Assembly (NCBI GenBank): GCA_964566765.1
Contig: CAZMJI010000012.1
Span: 1-22,586 of the forward strand
Direction of reading: 5' to 3'
Length of the DNA: 22,586 nt
DNA from: Thioglobus_B sp964566765
Lineage (GTDB): Bacteria; Pseudomonadota; Gammaproteobacteria; PS1; Pseudothioglobaceae
Shown: piece after piece, positions 1 through 8,230 of the stretch
Layout: each line of letters begins with the position of its first letter
Position numbering within the stretch: position 1 is the stretch's first letter
The notes under the pieces: generated by a model
What the model saw: only the letters and a program-made list of their open reading frames with translations
Database searches by the model: none
Told to the model about the DNA's origin: nothing
Made by a program: the position numbers and the translations under genes

Positions 1-849
1 CTTGTCAATGGTGTGAGTCTCAAAGAATCTAAAGCCATAGTCAAGAATCTTTTGTGTTTGTGCGGTTCTGGCTTCCACACCTGAAGAGCCCATGACCACA
101 GAGACTAGGCGCATGCCCACGCGAGCTGCACTGGCGGCCAGGTTGTAACCGGCTTTTTTGGTGTAACCCGTTTTTAGGCCATCAACCGTGTGGTCGCTCC
201 ACAGTAATTTGTTACGATTGCGCTGCTTGATGCCGTGGTAAGTAAATTCTTTTTCTTTGTACCAAGGATAGAACTGCGGAAAGTCACGAATGGTGGCAAT
301 CGACAAAATGGCGATATCGTGCGCGGTGGTGTATTGATCCGGATGCGGCAGACCTGAGGCATTTTCAAAACGTGAGTTTTTCATGCCCAGTTCACGCGCA
401 TATTCATTCATATACGTGGCAAACGTACCTTCGGTGCCGGCAATGTGCTCAGCCAGTGCAACCGCGGCGTCGTTGCCCGATTGAATAATCGTACCCTTAA
501 GCAAGGTCTCTAACTTGATGGTTTTTCCCACTTCAACAAAACTCTTAGAGCCGCCAGTTTTCCAAGCTTTTTCACTAATACGCACATCGTCTTCTAGCGA
601 AACGCGACCATCTTGTAAGAGTTGAAATACCACATAGGCAGTCATCAGTTTGGTGAGCGAGGCTGGCGCACGTTTTTCATGCTCATTATTACTGGCAATA
701 ATCTTATTTGAATGGTAGTCCACCACGGTGTAAGCAGCAGCACTAATCTCAGGCGCTTTGGGGGTGATAAAAATTGCAGCTTGTACATTAATAGCAACAA
801 CAGACAGAGAGAATAGTAGGGTTTTTAATAAAGAATTAAAGCGTGTCAT
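1..849 (-). CDS. dacC: D-alanyl-D-alanine carboxypeptidase (PBP5/6 type), 3' end cut by window
   Basis: Periplasmic penicillin-binding protein that removes the terminal D-Ala from peptidoglycan stem peptides. Translating the minus strand from the ATG at 849 gives an open frame of 283 residues to the window edge. It shows a signal peptide (hydrophobic residues about 10-22, cleavage after VQA near residue 24) and the three penicillin-binding motifs: SLTK (nucleophile S64, K67), SGN (124-126) and KTG (about residue 226). The beta-rich C-terminal domain and amphipathic membrane anchor expected for this family lie outside the window. The gene begins 3 nt after the mltB stop and has no clear Shine-Dalgarno sequence, so it is probably the last or near-last gene of the cell-wall operon. 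The choice between the dacA and dacC names cannot be made from this part; the family assignment is firm. Confidence 0.93.
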   Translation of the reverse strand, partial: MTRFNSLLKTLLFSLSVVAINVQAAIFITPKAPEISAAAYTVVDYHSNKIIASNNEHEKRAPASLTKLMTAYVVFQLLQDGRVSLEDDVRISEKAWKTGGSKSFVEVGKTIKLETLLKGTIIQSGNDAAVALAEHIAGTEGTFATYMNEYARELGMKNSRFENASGLPHPDQYTTAHDIAILSIATIRDFPQFYPWYKEKEFTYHGIKQRNRNKLLWSDHTVDGLKTGYTKKAGYNLAASAARVGMRLVSVVMGSSGVEARTAQTQKILDYGFRFFETHTIDK

Positions 850-852
850 AGG

Positions 853-1845
853 TTAATTAGATTGTAGATAGAGTTGTTCAATTGCCTGCGATAACTCGTA
901 AGCAGCCATTGCATATCGGTTATCGTGATTATAACGGGTTAGTACATAAAAATTCCATAAACTGGCGTAAGTATCGAGGCGCTGATCTTGCGGCATGCGA
1001 ATCAATGCCACCTTGCTTTTGTCGTTGATATCAGCGGCTAGATCAATCCCCAATTCACGGTAATATTGAGCCGTTTTTCTGGGTTTGTTGGTACCCGTTT
1101 TGGCCAGCTTTAAGTGTGCTTGCTTAAGTGTGACTGGATAGACAATATCACCCCCGTCGTGCCAATGGTGTTGGTCAAAATAGTGGGCAATAGAGCCAAT
1201 CGCATCGGCTGCAGAATTAAACAAATCAACCCGCCCATCATGATCAAAATCAACCGCATAATGACGATAAGAGCTAGGGATAAATTGCGCATAACCTAAG
1301 GCGCCTGCCCAAGAGCCTTTGATTTTCAGTGGCGCTAGATTGTTGGCTCTGACCAAGAGTAGAAATTGCTCCAGCTCTTGGCGATAAAATTTTTGTCGGC
1401 GATGTTGACTCAGACCTTTTTGCGCCAAGGCTTGCAATGTAGGGCGATCGCCTTGTTGTTTGCCATAGTTGGTCTCAATGCCTAGGATGGCCACAATGAT
1501 GGATGCTGGCACTTGGTAAGTTTGTTCGGCGCGTTCTAAGAGTGGACCATGTTCTCGCCAAAATTCAACCCCATTGTCAATGCGATTTTGCGTCAAAAAT
1601 AGGTCGCGATAACGATCCCAAGACATGGGTTTTTTCTTAACTTTTGGCTTGGTTTTTTTGTCTTTGGCAGGTTCGGCCACCTTCAGTTCAACACTGTTAA
1701 ATAACAGTTGTAATTCGCGTTCATCAAATTGGTGTTTGTCGACCATTTGCTTGATAAAGTCTTGGGTGGCCTGGAATTGGGTGGCGGGCAAGGTTTTTGC
1801 CCAACTATTTAGACTTAGCGTTAGTAGCAGAATAAGCAGCGGCAT
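853..1845 (-). CDS. mltB: Membrane-bound lytic murein transglycosylase B family protein, probably soluble here
   Basis: Cleaves the MurNAc-GlcNAc bond of peptidoglycan with formation of the 1,6-anhydro product. The 330-residue protein has a signal peptide (MPLLILLLTLSLNSWA, likely cut after SWA at 16). The catalytic glutamate is in GIETNYG (E124), followed by the family's GALGYAQFIPSSY and DFDHDGRVDL segments. Unlike E. coli MltB, it has no lipobox cysteine, so it is predicted to be released into the periplasm. A lysine-rich stretch (8 Lys in residues 61-72) lies between the N-terminal part and the catalytic core. The ATG overlaps the rodA stop by 1 nt (TGATG), implying translational coupling. 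Family assignment is certain; the subclass (MltB versus soluble SltB-like) is less so. Confidence 0.93.
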   Translation of the reverse strand: MPLLILLLTLSLNSWAKTLPATQFQATQDFIKQMVDKHQFDERELQLLFNSVELKVAEPAKDKKTKPKVKKKPMSWDRYRDLFLTQNRIDNGVEFWREHGPLLERAEQTYQVPASIIVAILGIETNYGKQQGDRPTLQALAQKGLSQHRRQKFYRQELEQFLLLVRANNLAPLKIKGSWAGALGYAQFIPSSYRHYAVDFDHDGRVDLFNSAADAIGSIAHYFDQHHWHDGGDIVYPVTLKQAHLKLAKTGTNKPRKTAQYYRELGIDLAADINDKSKVALIRMPQDQRLDTYASLWNFYVLTRYNHDNRYAMAAYELSQAIEQLYLQSN

Positions 1846-2984
1846 CAGCTTTGTAAGTATCTTGGGGTTTTGTGTTTACGAATTGACATAATAATGCCAA
1901 AGCTGGCCATCAGCGTAATCAGCGATGAGCCACCATAACTGATTAGCGGCAGCGGTACACCAACCACCGGTAGCAGGCCTGATACCATGCCGATATTAAC
2001 AAAAATATAGGTAAAGAAAATCAGCGTGAGACTGGCGCCCAATAGGCGAGAGAAGTTGTCTTCAGCTTGCATGGAGATGATAAAGGCGCGATAGATGACC
2101 AAGCCATACAGTACAAATAAAAGCAAGACACCAATAAAGCCCAATTCTTCTGCAATCACGGCAAAGATAAAGTCAGTCGTGTGCTCGGGTAAGAAGTTGA
2201 GTTGTGATTGTGATCCCTGGGAAAAACCCTTGCCAAGCAAACCACCCGAGCCAATGGCAATCTTGGATTGTAGAATGTGATAGCCTGAGCCTAGCGGGTC
2301 AGAGGATGGGTCGATCAGGGTTAAGATGCGTTTTTTCTGATAAGCCATCAATAGGTAATTCCAAGCCACATAGGCCATGGCACCTAGTGAAGATAGAATC
2401 AGCAGGATATTGGCCACGTGGTTTTTCAAAATTTGAATGCGAATACCACTAAAGAACAGCACATAAAAACCTGAGGCGCCAATCAGTAGTGAGGTACCCA
2501 AGTCGGGTTGTTTGGCAATCAGTAGTACGGTGATGGCAATGGCTGCGAACGACAAGAGAATGGGTAGCGGTTTAGGCGGCAGAGTTTTGTCACTGAGGAT
2601 AGAGGCAATGGCAATGGGGACAATGACCTTCATAATCTCAGAAGGTTGGAAGCGCATAAAACCTAAGTCAATCCAGCGTTGTGCGCCACCACCACTGACG
2701 CCAAATAGCAACACAAAGATCAGTAGCGCAATACCCATTAACATCAGATAGGGTGAGACGCGTCTTAGTAGGTAGGGCGGAATTTGTGCAATCACCAGCA
2801 TGGTGCCAATTGCCAACACAAAGTGAATGCCTTGCTTGTATACCAGTGCGCTAGAGCCTGCTGAAGCCGAGTACAACACACTCAGTCCAAATACACTGAG
2901 CAACATTAGCAACAAGAACAGCGGGGTGTCCATCTTAAAATAGTGCCAGTAATGGCGCAAGCGCTGGATGGACAGGAGTCTCAT
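1845..2984 (-). CDS. rodA: Rod-shape peptidoglycan glycosyltransferase RodA (SEDS family)
   Basis: Polytopic inner-membrane glycosyltransferase that polymerises lipid II during cell elongation together with PBP2 and MreB. The 379-residue protein is strongly hydrophobic, with about ten membrane segments. It carries SEDS signatures: RWIDLG (103-108), KQPDLGTS (158-165), GKGFSQGSQSQLNFLPEHTTD ending in the catalytic-type aspartate D271, AEELGFIG and a C-terminal PLPLISYGGSS. FtsW is less likely because the residue pattern around LPEHTTDFIFAV matches RodA and the neighbours are lytic and carboxypeptidase genes. It starts inside the end of the Mth938-like gene (ATGA overlap, 4 nt) and runs into mltB (1 nt overlap). 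The partner gene for PBP2 (mrdA), usually just upstream, is not in this operon. Confidence 0.95.
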   Translation of the reverse strand: MRLLSIQRLRHYWHYFKMDTPLFLLLMLLSVFGLSVLYSASAGSSALVYKQGIHFVLAIGTMLVIAQIPPYLLRRVSPYLMLMGIALLIFVLLFGVSGGGAQRWIDLGFMRFQPSEIMKVIVPIAIASILSDKTLPPKPLPILLSFAAIAITVLLIAKQPDLGTSLLIGASGFYVLFFSGIRIQILKNHVANILLILSSLGAMAYVAWNYLLMAYQKKRILTLIDPSSDPLGSGYHILQSKIAIGSGGLLGKGFSQGSQSQLNFLPEHTTDFIFAVIAEELGFIGVLLLFVLYGLVIYRAFIISMQAEDNFSRLLGASLTLIFFTYIFVNIGMVSGLLPVVGVPLPLISYGGSSLITLMASFGIIMSIRKHKTPRYLQS

Positions 2985-3343
2985 AGTAGCAACACCCCAA
3001 CCGATCTTGCGTCGGAAAGTAATAAGTTAAAGCTACGACAAGCTGAATCGTTTTTCATGCTTTCCACACCAATGCCCATTTGCTGGATGAGTAATTGCTG
3101 CTGTGCGGATAAAAACTGCGCCGCATCACCGGTGCCGATGAGCAGTAAATCCACCTCATCTTTGTGGCACAGTTCGAACACCAGACGCTTATCGATTTGT
3201 TCTAGCGTGCTTACTTCAACAGCCTGAGTGTGAGATTTGGAGATAAAACAAGGGGTGCTTAGTTGCGTGTGAGACAAACTCACCTGGTCTGCTTCAAGCG
3301 CAAGGATGGAGTTGTTGTCTAGACTTTGTTCGTTAAATTCCAC
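2981..3343 (-). CDS. Mth938-like domain protein (DUF498 family)
   Basis: Small 120-residue protein of the Mth938/DUF498 fold, the family that includes the mitochondrial complex I assembly factor NDUFAF3; the bacterial function is unknown. The family pattern is visible in the second half: LLIGTGDAAQFL (about 66-77), then GIGVESMKNDSACRSFNLLL, resembling the usual G-x-E-x-M-x-T-x-x-A-C-R-T-x-N-x-L signature, and a hydrophobic C-terminus. There is no signal peptide or membrane segment, so it is cytosolic. The start is GTG; no alternative start is found until late in the protein. It is the first gene of the minus-strand cell-wall operon and overlaps rodA by 4 nt (ATGA). The coupling suggests joint expression with rodA, not necessarily a shared function. 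Confidence 0.85.
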   Translation of the reverse strand: MEFNEQSLDNNSILALEADQVSLSHTQLSTPCFISKSHTQAVEVSTLEQIDKRLVFELCHKDEVDLLLIGTGDAAQFLSAQQQLLIQQMGIGVESMKNDSACRSFNLLLSDARSVGVLLL

Positions 3344-3376
3344 GGTTATTCTGCGTATTATTGTGCCTGTGATTAG

Positions 3377-3402
3377 GTTGATAACGGTGTAAAATTATCA
3401 AC
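3377..3402. promoter_or_regulatory. Perfect inverted repeat in divergent promoter region (possible operator)
   Basis: GTTGATAA (3377-3384) and TTATCAAC (3395-3402) form an 8-bp perfect inverted repeat with a 10-bp spacer. It lies in the 84-bp gap between the divergent Mth938-like and Sel1-repeat genes and covers a TAAAAT box (3390-3395) that could act as a -10 element for the plus strand. The size and symmetry fit a dimeric repressor site. No T-tract follows, so it is not a standard terminator. The function is inferred from position only. Confidence 0.4.
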
Positions 3403-3427
3403 ATTTTTACCCCTCGTTATTCACACA

Positions 3428-3886
3428 ATGTCAGATAACAATAATACAGATATTTTCGATGCAGATTTAGCAAGCGGTATCGCTGCTTTTGATTCAAAAA
3501 ACTTTACCATGGCTTATCAGTTGTTAGCGCCACTGGCCAGCAAGGGTGATGCCGAGTCCTTGTGGCGTATTGGCATGATGCAAATGAATGGCTTGGGTAT
3601 GGTGGAAAACCAAAGCCTGGGTTTTGAGAATTTTATGAAAGCGGCCGAGCAAGGTCATGCCTATGCACACCATATGATTGGTGTGGCGTATATGACTGGC
3701 GAAGGCGTAGACAAAGACATTGAGAAAGCCATCGGGTGGTTTGAGAAAGGTGCTGAATTCGCCATTCCTGGCCCTATGTATACTCTGGGTATGATTTATG
3801 AAGACGGCAAAGAAGTTGAGCAAGACTTAGAAAAAGCACAATACTGGTATGACAAAGCCTCAGCCGTTAACACACCGAATAGTTAA
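3428..3886 (+). CDS. Sel1-repeat (TPR-like) protein
   Basis: A 152-residue protein made mostly of Sel1-like repeats, alpha-helical pairs that act as protein-interaction scaffolds. Three repeats can be seen at about residues 42-77, 78-113 and 114-149, each with the pattern A-x-x-x-(L/I)-G-x-x-Y/M-x-x-G-x-G-V and a following K/A-A-x-x-W/F-(F/Y)-x-K-A helix (for example GVAYMTGEGVDKDIEKAIGW). There is no signal peptide or lipobox, so it appears cytosolic. It begins close to the divergent promoter region and ends 3 nt before gltX, so it is probably co-transcribed with it. No specific function can be given; the repeat class is clear. Confidence 0.85.
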   Translation: MSDNNNTDIFDADLASGIAAFDSKNFTMAYQLLAPLASKGDAESLWRIGMMQMNGLGMVENQSLGFENFMKAAEQGHAYAHHMIGVAYMTGEGVDKDIEKAIGWFEKGAEFAIPGPMYTLGMIYEDGKEVEQDLEKAQYWYDKASAVNTPNS

Positions 3887-3889
3887 GCC

Positions 3890-5260
3890 ATGAAATCAAG
3901 ATTTGCACCTTCGCCAACGGGTTATCTGCATATTGGTGGCGCCAGAACTGCGTTATTTGCTTGGCTATGGGCGAAAAAACAGCAGGGTACTTTTGTACTA
4001 AGAATTGAAGACACCGATCTAGAGCGCTCTACTCAGGCGTCGGTCGACGCCATTTTAGACGGTATGAGCTGGTTAGGACTCTCGCACGACGAAGGCCCTT
4101 ATTACCAAACTCAGCGCTTTGACCGCTACCAAGCTGTGATCGATACCTTGTTGGCTGAAGACAAGGCTTATTATTGTGAATGCTCTAAAGAGCGCCTAGA
4201 CACACTGCGTGAGACCTTGATGGCCAAAGGTGAAAAGGCCAAATATGATGGCTGTTGTCGTGACAAGGGTCTCACTTCAGGCGTGGTACGTTTTAAAAAT
4301 CCGCTGGCAGGCCAGGTGATGTTTAAGGATTTGGTTAAAGGTGAGATTCGCATCAACAACGAAGAGTTGGATGATTTGATTATTGCCAGAAGTGATGGTT
4401 CGCCAACTTACAATTTAACCGTGGTGGTTGATGATTATGACATGGCCATTGATACGGTAATCCGTGGTGATGACCATATTAACAACACACCAAGGCAAAT
4501 CAATTTGTACCAGGCCATGGGCTGGGAGCTGCCAGCCTTTGCACATCTACCGATGATTTTAGGCTCAGATGGTGCGCGCCTATCTAAACGCCATGGCGCG
4601 GTGAGTGTGATGGCTTATCGTGATGCTGGTTACCTGCCAGAAGCACTGCTTAATTATTTGGTGCGTTTGGGTTGGTCACATGGTGACCAAGAAGTTTTCT
4701 CAATGGATGAGATGATTGAGTTGTTTGAGCTGAGTAACATCAACAAGGCACCGGCCAGCTTTAATCAAGAGAAACTCACTTGGCTGAATCAAGAATATAT
4801 TAAGAGCGCTTCAACCGAGCATTTGATTGAGCAGTTGGCTTGGCACTTGGATCATCAAGGTGTGACGATTGAGCATGGCCCAGACCTGGCACTGGTGATT
4901 GATGCCTTAAGAGAGCGCAGCAAGACCTTGGTGGAGATGGTAGAAGGCATGAAGATGTTCTATCAAGAGTTTGACGCCTTTGATCAGAAGTTGGCCAATA
5001 AACAGTTTAAGGATAAGGCGCCATTAGAGGTATTGCTACGCAAGCTTGAGGCCTTGGATGAGTGGCATGCCGATCAAATTAAGGCGCAAATTAAACAGGT
5101 TTGCGAAGACTTGGGTGTGGGCTTTGGCAAGGTAGGGCAGCCGTTTAGATTGGCGCTTAGCGGCAATGGCAATGCCGGTAATATCGACTCAGTAGCCGAG
5201 CTGGTGGGCAAATCAAGAACCCTGTCAAGACTTGAAAAAGCTCTGAATTACAAGGCTTAA
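3890..5260 (+). CDS. gltX: Glutamyl-tRNA synthetase
   Basis: Charges tRNA-Glu with glutamate in the cytosol. The 456-residue class I synthetase has the HIGH-type motif PSPTGYLHIGG (8-18, with HIGG) and the KMSKS-type motif as LSKRHG (SKRH at 232-235). The characteristic DDHINNTPRQ segment lies between them, and the C-terminal helical anticodon-binding region is of normal length. In the zinc-binding region, C96, C98 and C123 align with the E. coli ligands, but the fourth position (His in E. coli) is Asp, and an extra Cys sits at 122, so zinc binding may be altered or lost. The ATG is 3 nt after the Sel1-gene stop and lacks a strong Shine-Dalgarno, suggesting coupling. Confidence 0.96.
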   Translation: MKSRFAPSPTGYLHIGGARTALFAWLWAKKQQGTFVLRIEDTDLERSTQASVDAILDGMSWLGLSHDEGPYYQTQRFDRYQAVIDTLLAEDKAYYCECSKERLDTLRETLMAKGEKAKYDGCCRDKGLTSGVVRFKNPLAGQVMFKDLVKGEIRINNEELDDLIIARSDGSPTYNLTVVVDDYDMAIDTVIRGDDHINNTPRQINLYQAMGWELPAFAHLPMILGSDGARLSKRHGAVSVMAYRDAGYLPEALLNYLVRLGWSHGDQEVFSMDEMIELFELSNINKAPASFNQEKLTWLNQEYIKSASTEHLIEQLAWHLDHQGVTIEHGPDLALVIDALRERSKTLVEMVEGMKMFYQEFDAFDQKLANKQFKDKAPLEVLLRKLEALDEWHADQIKAQIKQVCEDLGVGFGKVGQPFRLALSGNGNAGNIDSVAELVGKSRTLSRLEKALNYKA

Positions 5261-5301
5261 TCACGCCTATTGGCTGGCGTTTTCCGTTATGATGTCTAGC
5301 C

Positions 5302-7818
5302 ATGTCACTTGAGACCTACAAACAACGCTATCAAACGCTGCAAGCAGAACTGTCGCAGCGTTTTTTAACAGATCCCGATTCGGTAGAGTCACTGGTACTG
5401 GATCGCGCGCTGGCCGTTGATCAGCTTTTGCAGAGCATTTGGACGGATTTGGCACTGGACAAGCAATTGTGCTTGGTGGCCGTTGGTGGCTATGGTCGCT
5501 CAGAGTTGCATCTACACTCCGATATTGATCTGCTGATTCTCATTCCTGCTCGTGCACATGAGACTTATCAGGCTGATATTGCTAAATTCCTAACCCTATT
5601 GTGGGACATTGGCCTAGATGTGGGCCATGCAACTAGAGACTTGGAAGATTGTGCAGCAGAGATTAAAGACTTAAGTGTGGTTACCAATTTGTTGGAGTCC
5701 AGACGATTGATCGGTAATGAGGTTTTGTTTCAGCGCATGCAAACGGTGGTTGACTCCAGCCATTGGTCCTCGCAACTGTTCTTTGTGGAAAAACAAAAAG
5801 AGCAAGCCAAGCGCCATGAGCGTCTAGGCAAGACGGCTTATAGCCTGGAGCCCAATGTTAAAGAAGCACCGGGTGCGCTCAGAGACATTCAAACCATTGC
5901 CTGGATTGCCAAGTTTCATTTTGGTGTTGAGCACTTGTCAGAGTTGGTTCGCAGTCATTATCTCAGCCAAGCAGAGTTTGAAATCTTGCAAGCAGCACAG
6001 CAGTTTTTATGGAAGGTGCGTTATGCACTGCATGTGGTTTCTGGCCGCAAAGAGGAGCGTTTAGCTTTTCAGTATCAAAAAGAATTGGCACAAATGCTCA
6101 AGTATCAAAGTGGTGATACTTTGGCGGTTGAGCTGCTGATGAAAGATTATTATCAAACGGTTACCAAGGTTTCCAGACTGGCTGATATTTTGCTACAGTT
6201 GTTGGAAGATCGAATTGTTAATACGCAGGACATTAATCAGCGCTTTGAGATCAGCTATGGTTATATTCGCGCCACCCATGAGCAGGTATTTGCCCAACAT
6301 CATGCTGCCTTTATTGAGGTGTTTTTGCTCTTGGCCAAGCATGATTATGTGCGCGGTATTGGCGCCTCAACCTTGCGCCAGATGCAGGCTAATATTGAGT
6401 TGATTGACGAGAACTATCATAAAGACCTGGGTGTTAATCGTTTGTTTATCGAGCTCTTACAACAAAAACAAGGGGTTAACCAGGCACTTAAACTGATGAA
6501 TCGTTATGGCGTGTTAGAGCGTTATATTCCCGCCTTTGGCAAGATCTCTGGGCTGATGCAATACGATCTATTCCACGAATTTACCGTGGATCAGCACACG
6601 TTATTTGTGATTCGCAACCTGCGACGATTCTTTGTGCCGGCGTTCTATCATGAGTTCGACCTGTGTAGTGAGATTGCCCAAAGCCTAAGCAATCCTGAAG
6701 TGCTCTTATTGGCCGGCTTGTTCCATGATATTGCCAAGGGCAGAGGTGGCGATCATGCGACCTTGGGTGCTGAAGATGCCGAGGTATTTTGTCAGCATCA
6801 CCAGCTTAAATCGAGCGACATACAATTGGTGTCAAATTTGGTTCGCCATCATCTACTGATGTCACAAGTGTCACAAAAGGCGGATATTGACGATCCAGAG
6901 GTGATTAAAGCCTTTGCTGCCAAAGTTCAAAGTGTGCAGTTCTTAGAATTGTTGTATTTGCTAACCGTGGCTGACATTCGTGCCACCAAGTTGGATCTTT
7001 GGAATGATTGGAAAGACTCTCTGTTAAAGCGTTTGTTTTATCAAACCAAGACTTACTTAGAGCAGGGTGGCGAGCAATTGCCAAGCACCGACGAGCTGGT
7101 GTCAGCCTCGCTGCAATTAGCCTTGGAGTCTGCCATCGCCCATGGTTATGATCCTGCCTCGGTAACGCGTATCTTTGACACCTTGCCAAAGGATTATTTC
7201 TTGCGCTATCACAGCGATGAGATTCTAAGACACCTGTATTTACTCGATAAGTATCAAGAGCAAACAACCCTGGTGGATGCGCAATTATCAGAACACAATG
7301 TGGTGGATATTTTTGTGGTGTGCGATGACACAAAGGGCCTGTTTTTCAAGTTGGTTAATACCTTGGAACGGCTGGATTTAGAGGTGGTTGGCGCCAAAAT
7401 CTTAACCACCAAAGACAACAGAGCCTATAACACCCTAAGTGTTTTACCCAATCCAAGTGTGCCATTGGCTGAGATTAACCAAGAAGTTAGCCAAACATTG
7501 GCGAGCGATCAGATTCAGTTTAATCAGGCCAGTGACAAATACCTGCATCGATTTTTTGACCGCAAAACTAAGATTGAATTTGGCTTAAATAGTAAGTGGA
7601 ATTTGACCCAATTGGAAGTCACAGCGGTCGATAAAAAAGGTGTGTTGTCAGCCATTGCCTACGTGTTTTACGAGCTTAACATTAATTTGATCAACGCCCG
7701 AATTGCCACCATTGGTGAGCGCGTTGAGGATGTGTTTTTTATTTGTGACGAACACCACAACCCACTGAATAAACAAAGCCAACAACAGCTAAAAAACTTG
7801 CTAGAAGAAAGATTGTAA
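5302..7818 (+). CDS. glnD: Bifunctional [protein-PII] uridylyltransferase / uridylyl-removing enzyme
   Basis: Main nitrogen sensor: it adds UMP to PII protein when glutamine is low and removes it when glutamine is high. The 838-residue protein has the usual order. The N-terminal nucleotidyltransferase has GGYGRSELHLHSDIDLL (62-78, metal-binding D74 and D76), followed by the PII-UTase helical region. An HD hydrolase domain has HDIAKG (H475, D476), and two C-terminal ACT domains that sense glutamine start at about 666 and 769. Length is close to the family norm. It follows gltX by 41 nt on the same strand. E. coli glnD lies elsewhere, near map, so the link to a glutamate-charging enzyme is noteworthy. 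The trxA promoter overlaps its stop codon. Confidence 0.97.
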   Translation: MSLETYKQRYQTLQAELSQRFLTDPDSVESLVLDRALAVDQLLQSIWTDLALDKQLCLVAVGGYGRSELHLHSDIDLLILIPARAHETYQADIAKFLTLLWDIGLDVGHATRDLEDCAAEIKDLSVVTNLLESRRLIGNEVLFQRMQTVVDSSHWSSQLFFVEKQKEQAKRHERLGKTAYSLEPNVKEAPGALRDIQTIAWIAKFHFGVEHLSELVRSHYLSQAEFEILQAAQQFLWKVRYALHVVSGRKEERLAFQYQKELAQMLKYQSGDTLAVELLMKDYYQTVTKVSRLADILLQLLEDRIVNTQDINQRFEISYGYIRATHEQVFAQHHAAFIEVFLLLAKHDYVRGIGASTLRQMQANIELIDENYHKDLGVNRLFIELLQQKQGVNQALKLMNRYGVLERYIPAFGKISGLMQYDLFHEFTVDQHTLFVIRNLRRFFVPAFYHEFDLCSEIAQSLSNPEVLLLAGLFHDIAKGRGGDHATLGAEDAEVFCQHHQLKSSDIQLVSNLVRHHLLMSQVSQKADIDDPEVIKAFAAKVQSVQFLELLYLLTVADIRATKLDLWNDWKDSLLKRLFYQTKTYLEQGGEQLPSTDELVSASLQLALESAIAHGYDPASVTRIFDTLPKDYFLRYHSDEILRHLYLLDKYQEQTTLVDAQLSEHNVVDIFVVCDDTKGLFFKLVNTLERLDLEVVGAKILTTKDNRAYNTLSVLPNPSVPLAEINQEVSQTLASDQIQFNQASDKYLHRFFDRKTKIEFGLNSKWNLTQLEVTAVDKKGVLSAIAYVFYELNINLINARIATIGERVEDVFFICDEHHNPLNKQSQQQLKNLLEERL

Positions 7819-7840
7819 AACCAAGAAAAAGTGATATAAT
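7813..7840 (+). promoter_or_regulatory. Strong sigma70-type promoter for trxA with extended -10
   Basis: TTGTAA (7813-7818) and TATAAT (7835-7840) are 16 bp apart, and TG at 7832-7833 makes an extended -10 (TGATATAAT). The -35 box overlaps the glnD stop codon. Transcription would start near 7847, leaving an untranslated leader of about 46 nt before trxA. The leader holds a short direct repeat, CAATTCC, at 7855-7861 and 7867-7873. Confidence 0.7.
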
Positions 7841-7892
7841 TCCCCCACAGATGGCAATTCCGCTATCAATTCCATAACTTTAGATAGAGTAA

Positions 7893-8219
7893 ATGAACGA
7901 TAAAATTAAAGTAGTAACGGACGACTCTTTTGAGGCTGACGTGATCAATGCTGGACAAACTGTCTTGGTTGATTTCTGGGCAGAGTGGTGTGGTCCTTGT
8001 AAGGCGCTGGCACCCGTGCTAGATGAAATTGCCAACGAATACGATGGCAAAGTTGTGATTGCTAAAGTCAATGTAGATGACAACAATCAAACGCCACCAA
8101 AATACGGCATTCGTGGTATTCCAACCATGTTGTTATTTAAAGAAGGTACGGTAGTTGCCACCAAGATGGGCGCACTATCAAAAGCTGAACTCAGCGCTTT
8201 TATCGACGCTAATATTTAA
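7893..8219 (+). CDS. trxA: Thioredoxin 1
   Basis: Cytosolic dithiol reductant for ribonucleotide reductase, PAPS reductase, methionine sulfoxide reductase and many other proteins. At 108 residues it is the standard thioredoxin length. The WCGPC active site lies at 32-36 (C33, C36), the buried Asp at position 27 in VDFWAEW is present, and the cis-proline loop GIPT follows. It is transcribed from its own strong promoter overlapping the glnD end. It is followed by a stable hairpin and then rho, the same trxA-rho order seen in E. coli. Confidence 0.98.
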   Translation: MNDKIKVVTDDSFEADVINAGQTVLVDFWAEWCGPCKALAPVLDEIANEYDGKVVIAKVNVDDNNQTPPKYGIRGIPTMLLFKEGTVVATKMGALSKAELSAFIDANI

Positions 8220-8230
8220 AAAAATCCATC

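Noticed and set aside
5263..5283. Possible small terminator between gltX and glnD (ACGCC/GGCGT stem, then TTT)
   Set aside because: The stem is only 5 bp with an 8-nt loop and a 3-nt T-tract, and an alternative pairing competes; too weak to call.
6905..7333. 142-codon open frame on the minus strand opposite glnD
   Set aside because: It lies fully within the conserved HD-to-ACT part of glnD, has no recognisable family pattern or good ribosome binding site, and its composition is that of an antisense shadow.
7855..7873. CAATTCC direct repeat in the trxA leader as a possible regulator site
   Set aside because: Two 7-nt copies 12 bp apart could be chance; there is no supporting symmetry or known motif.
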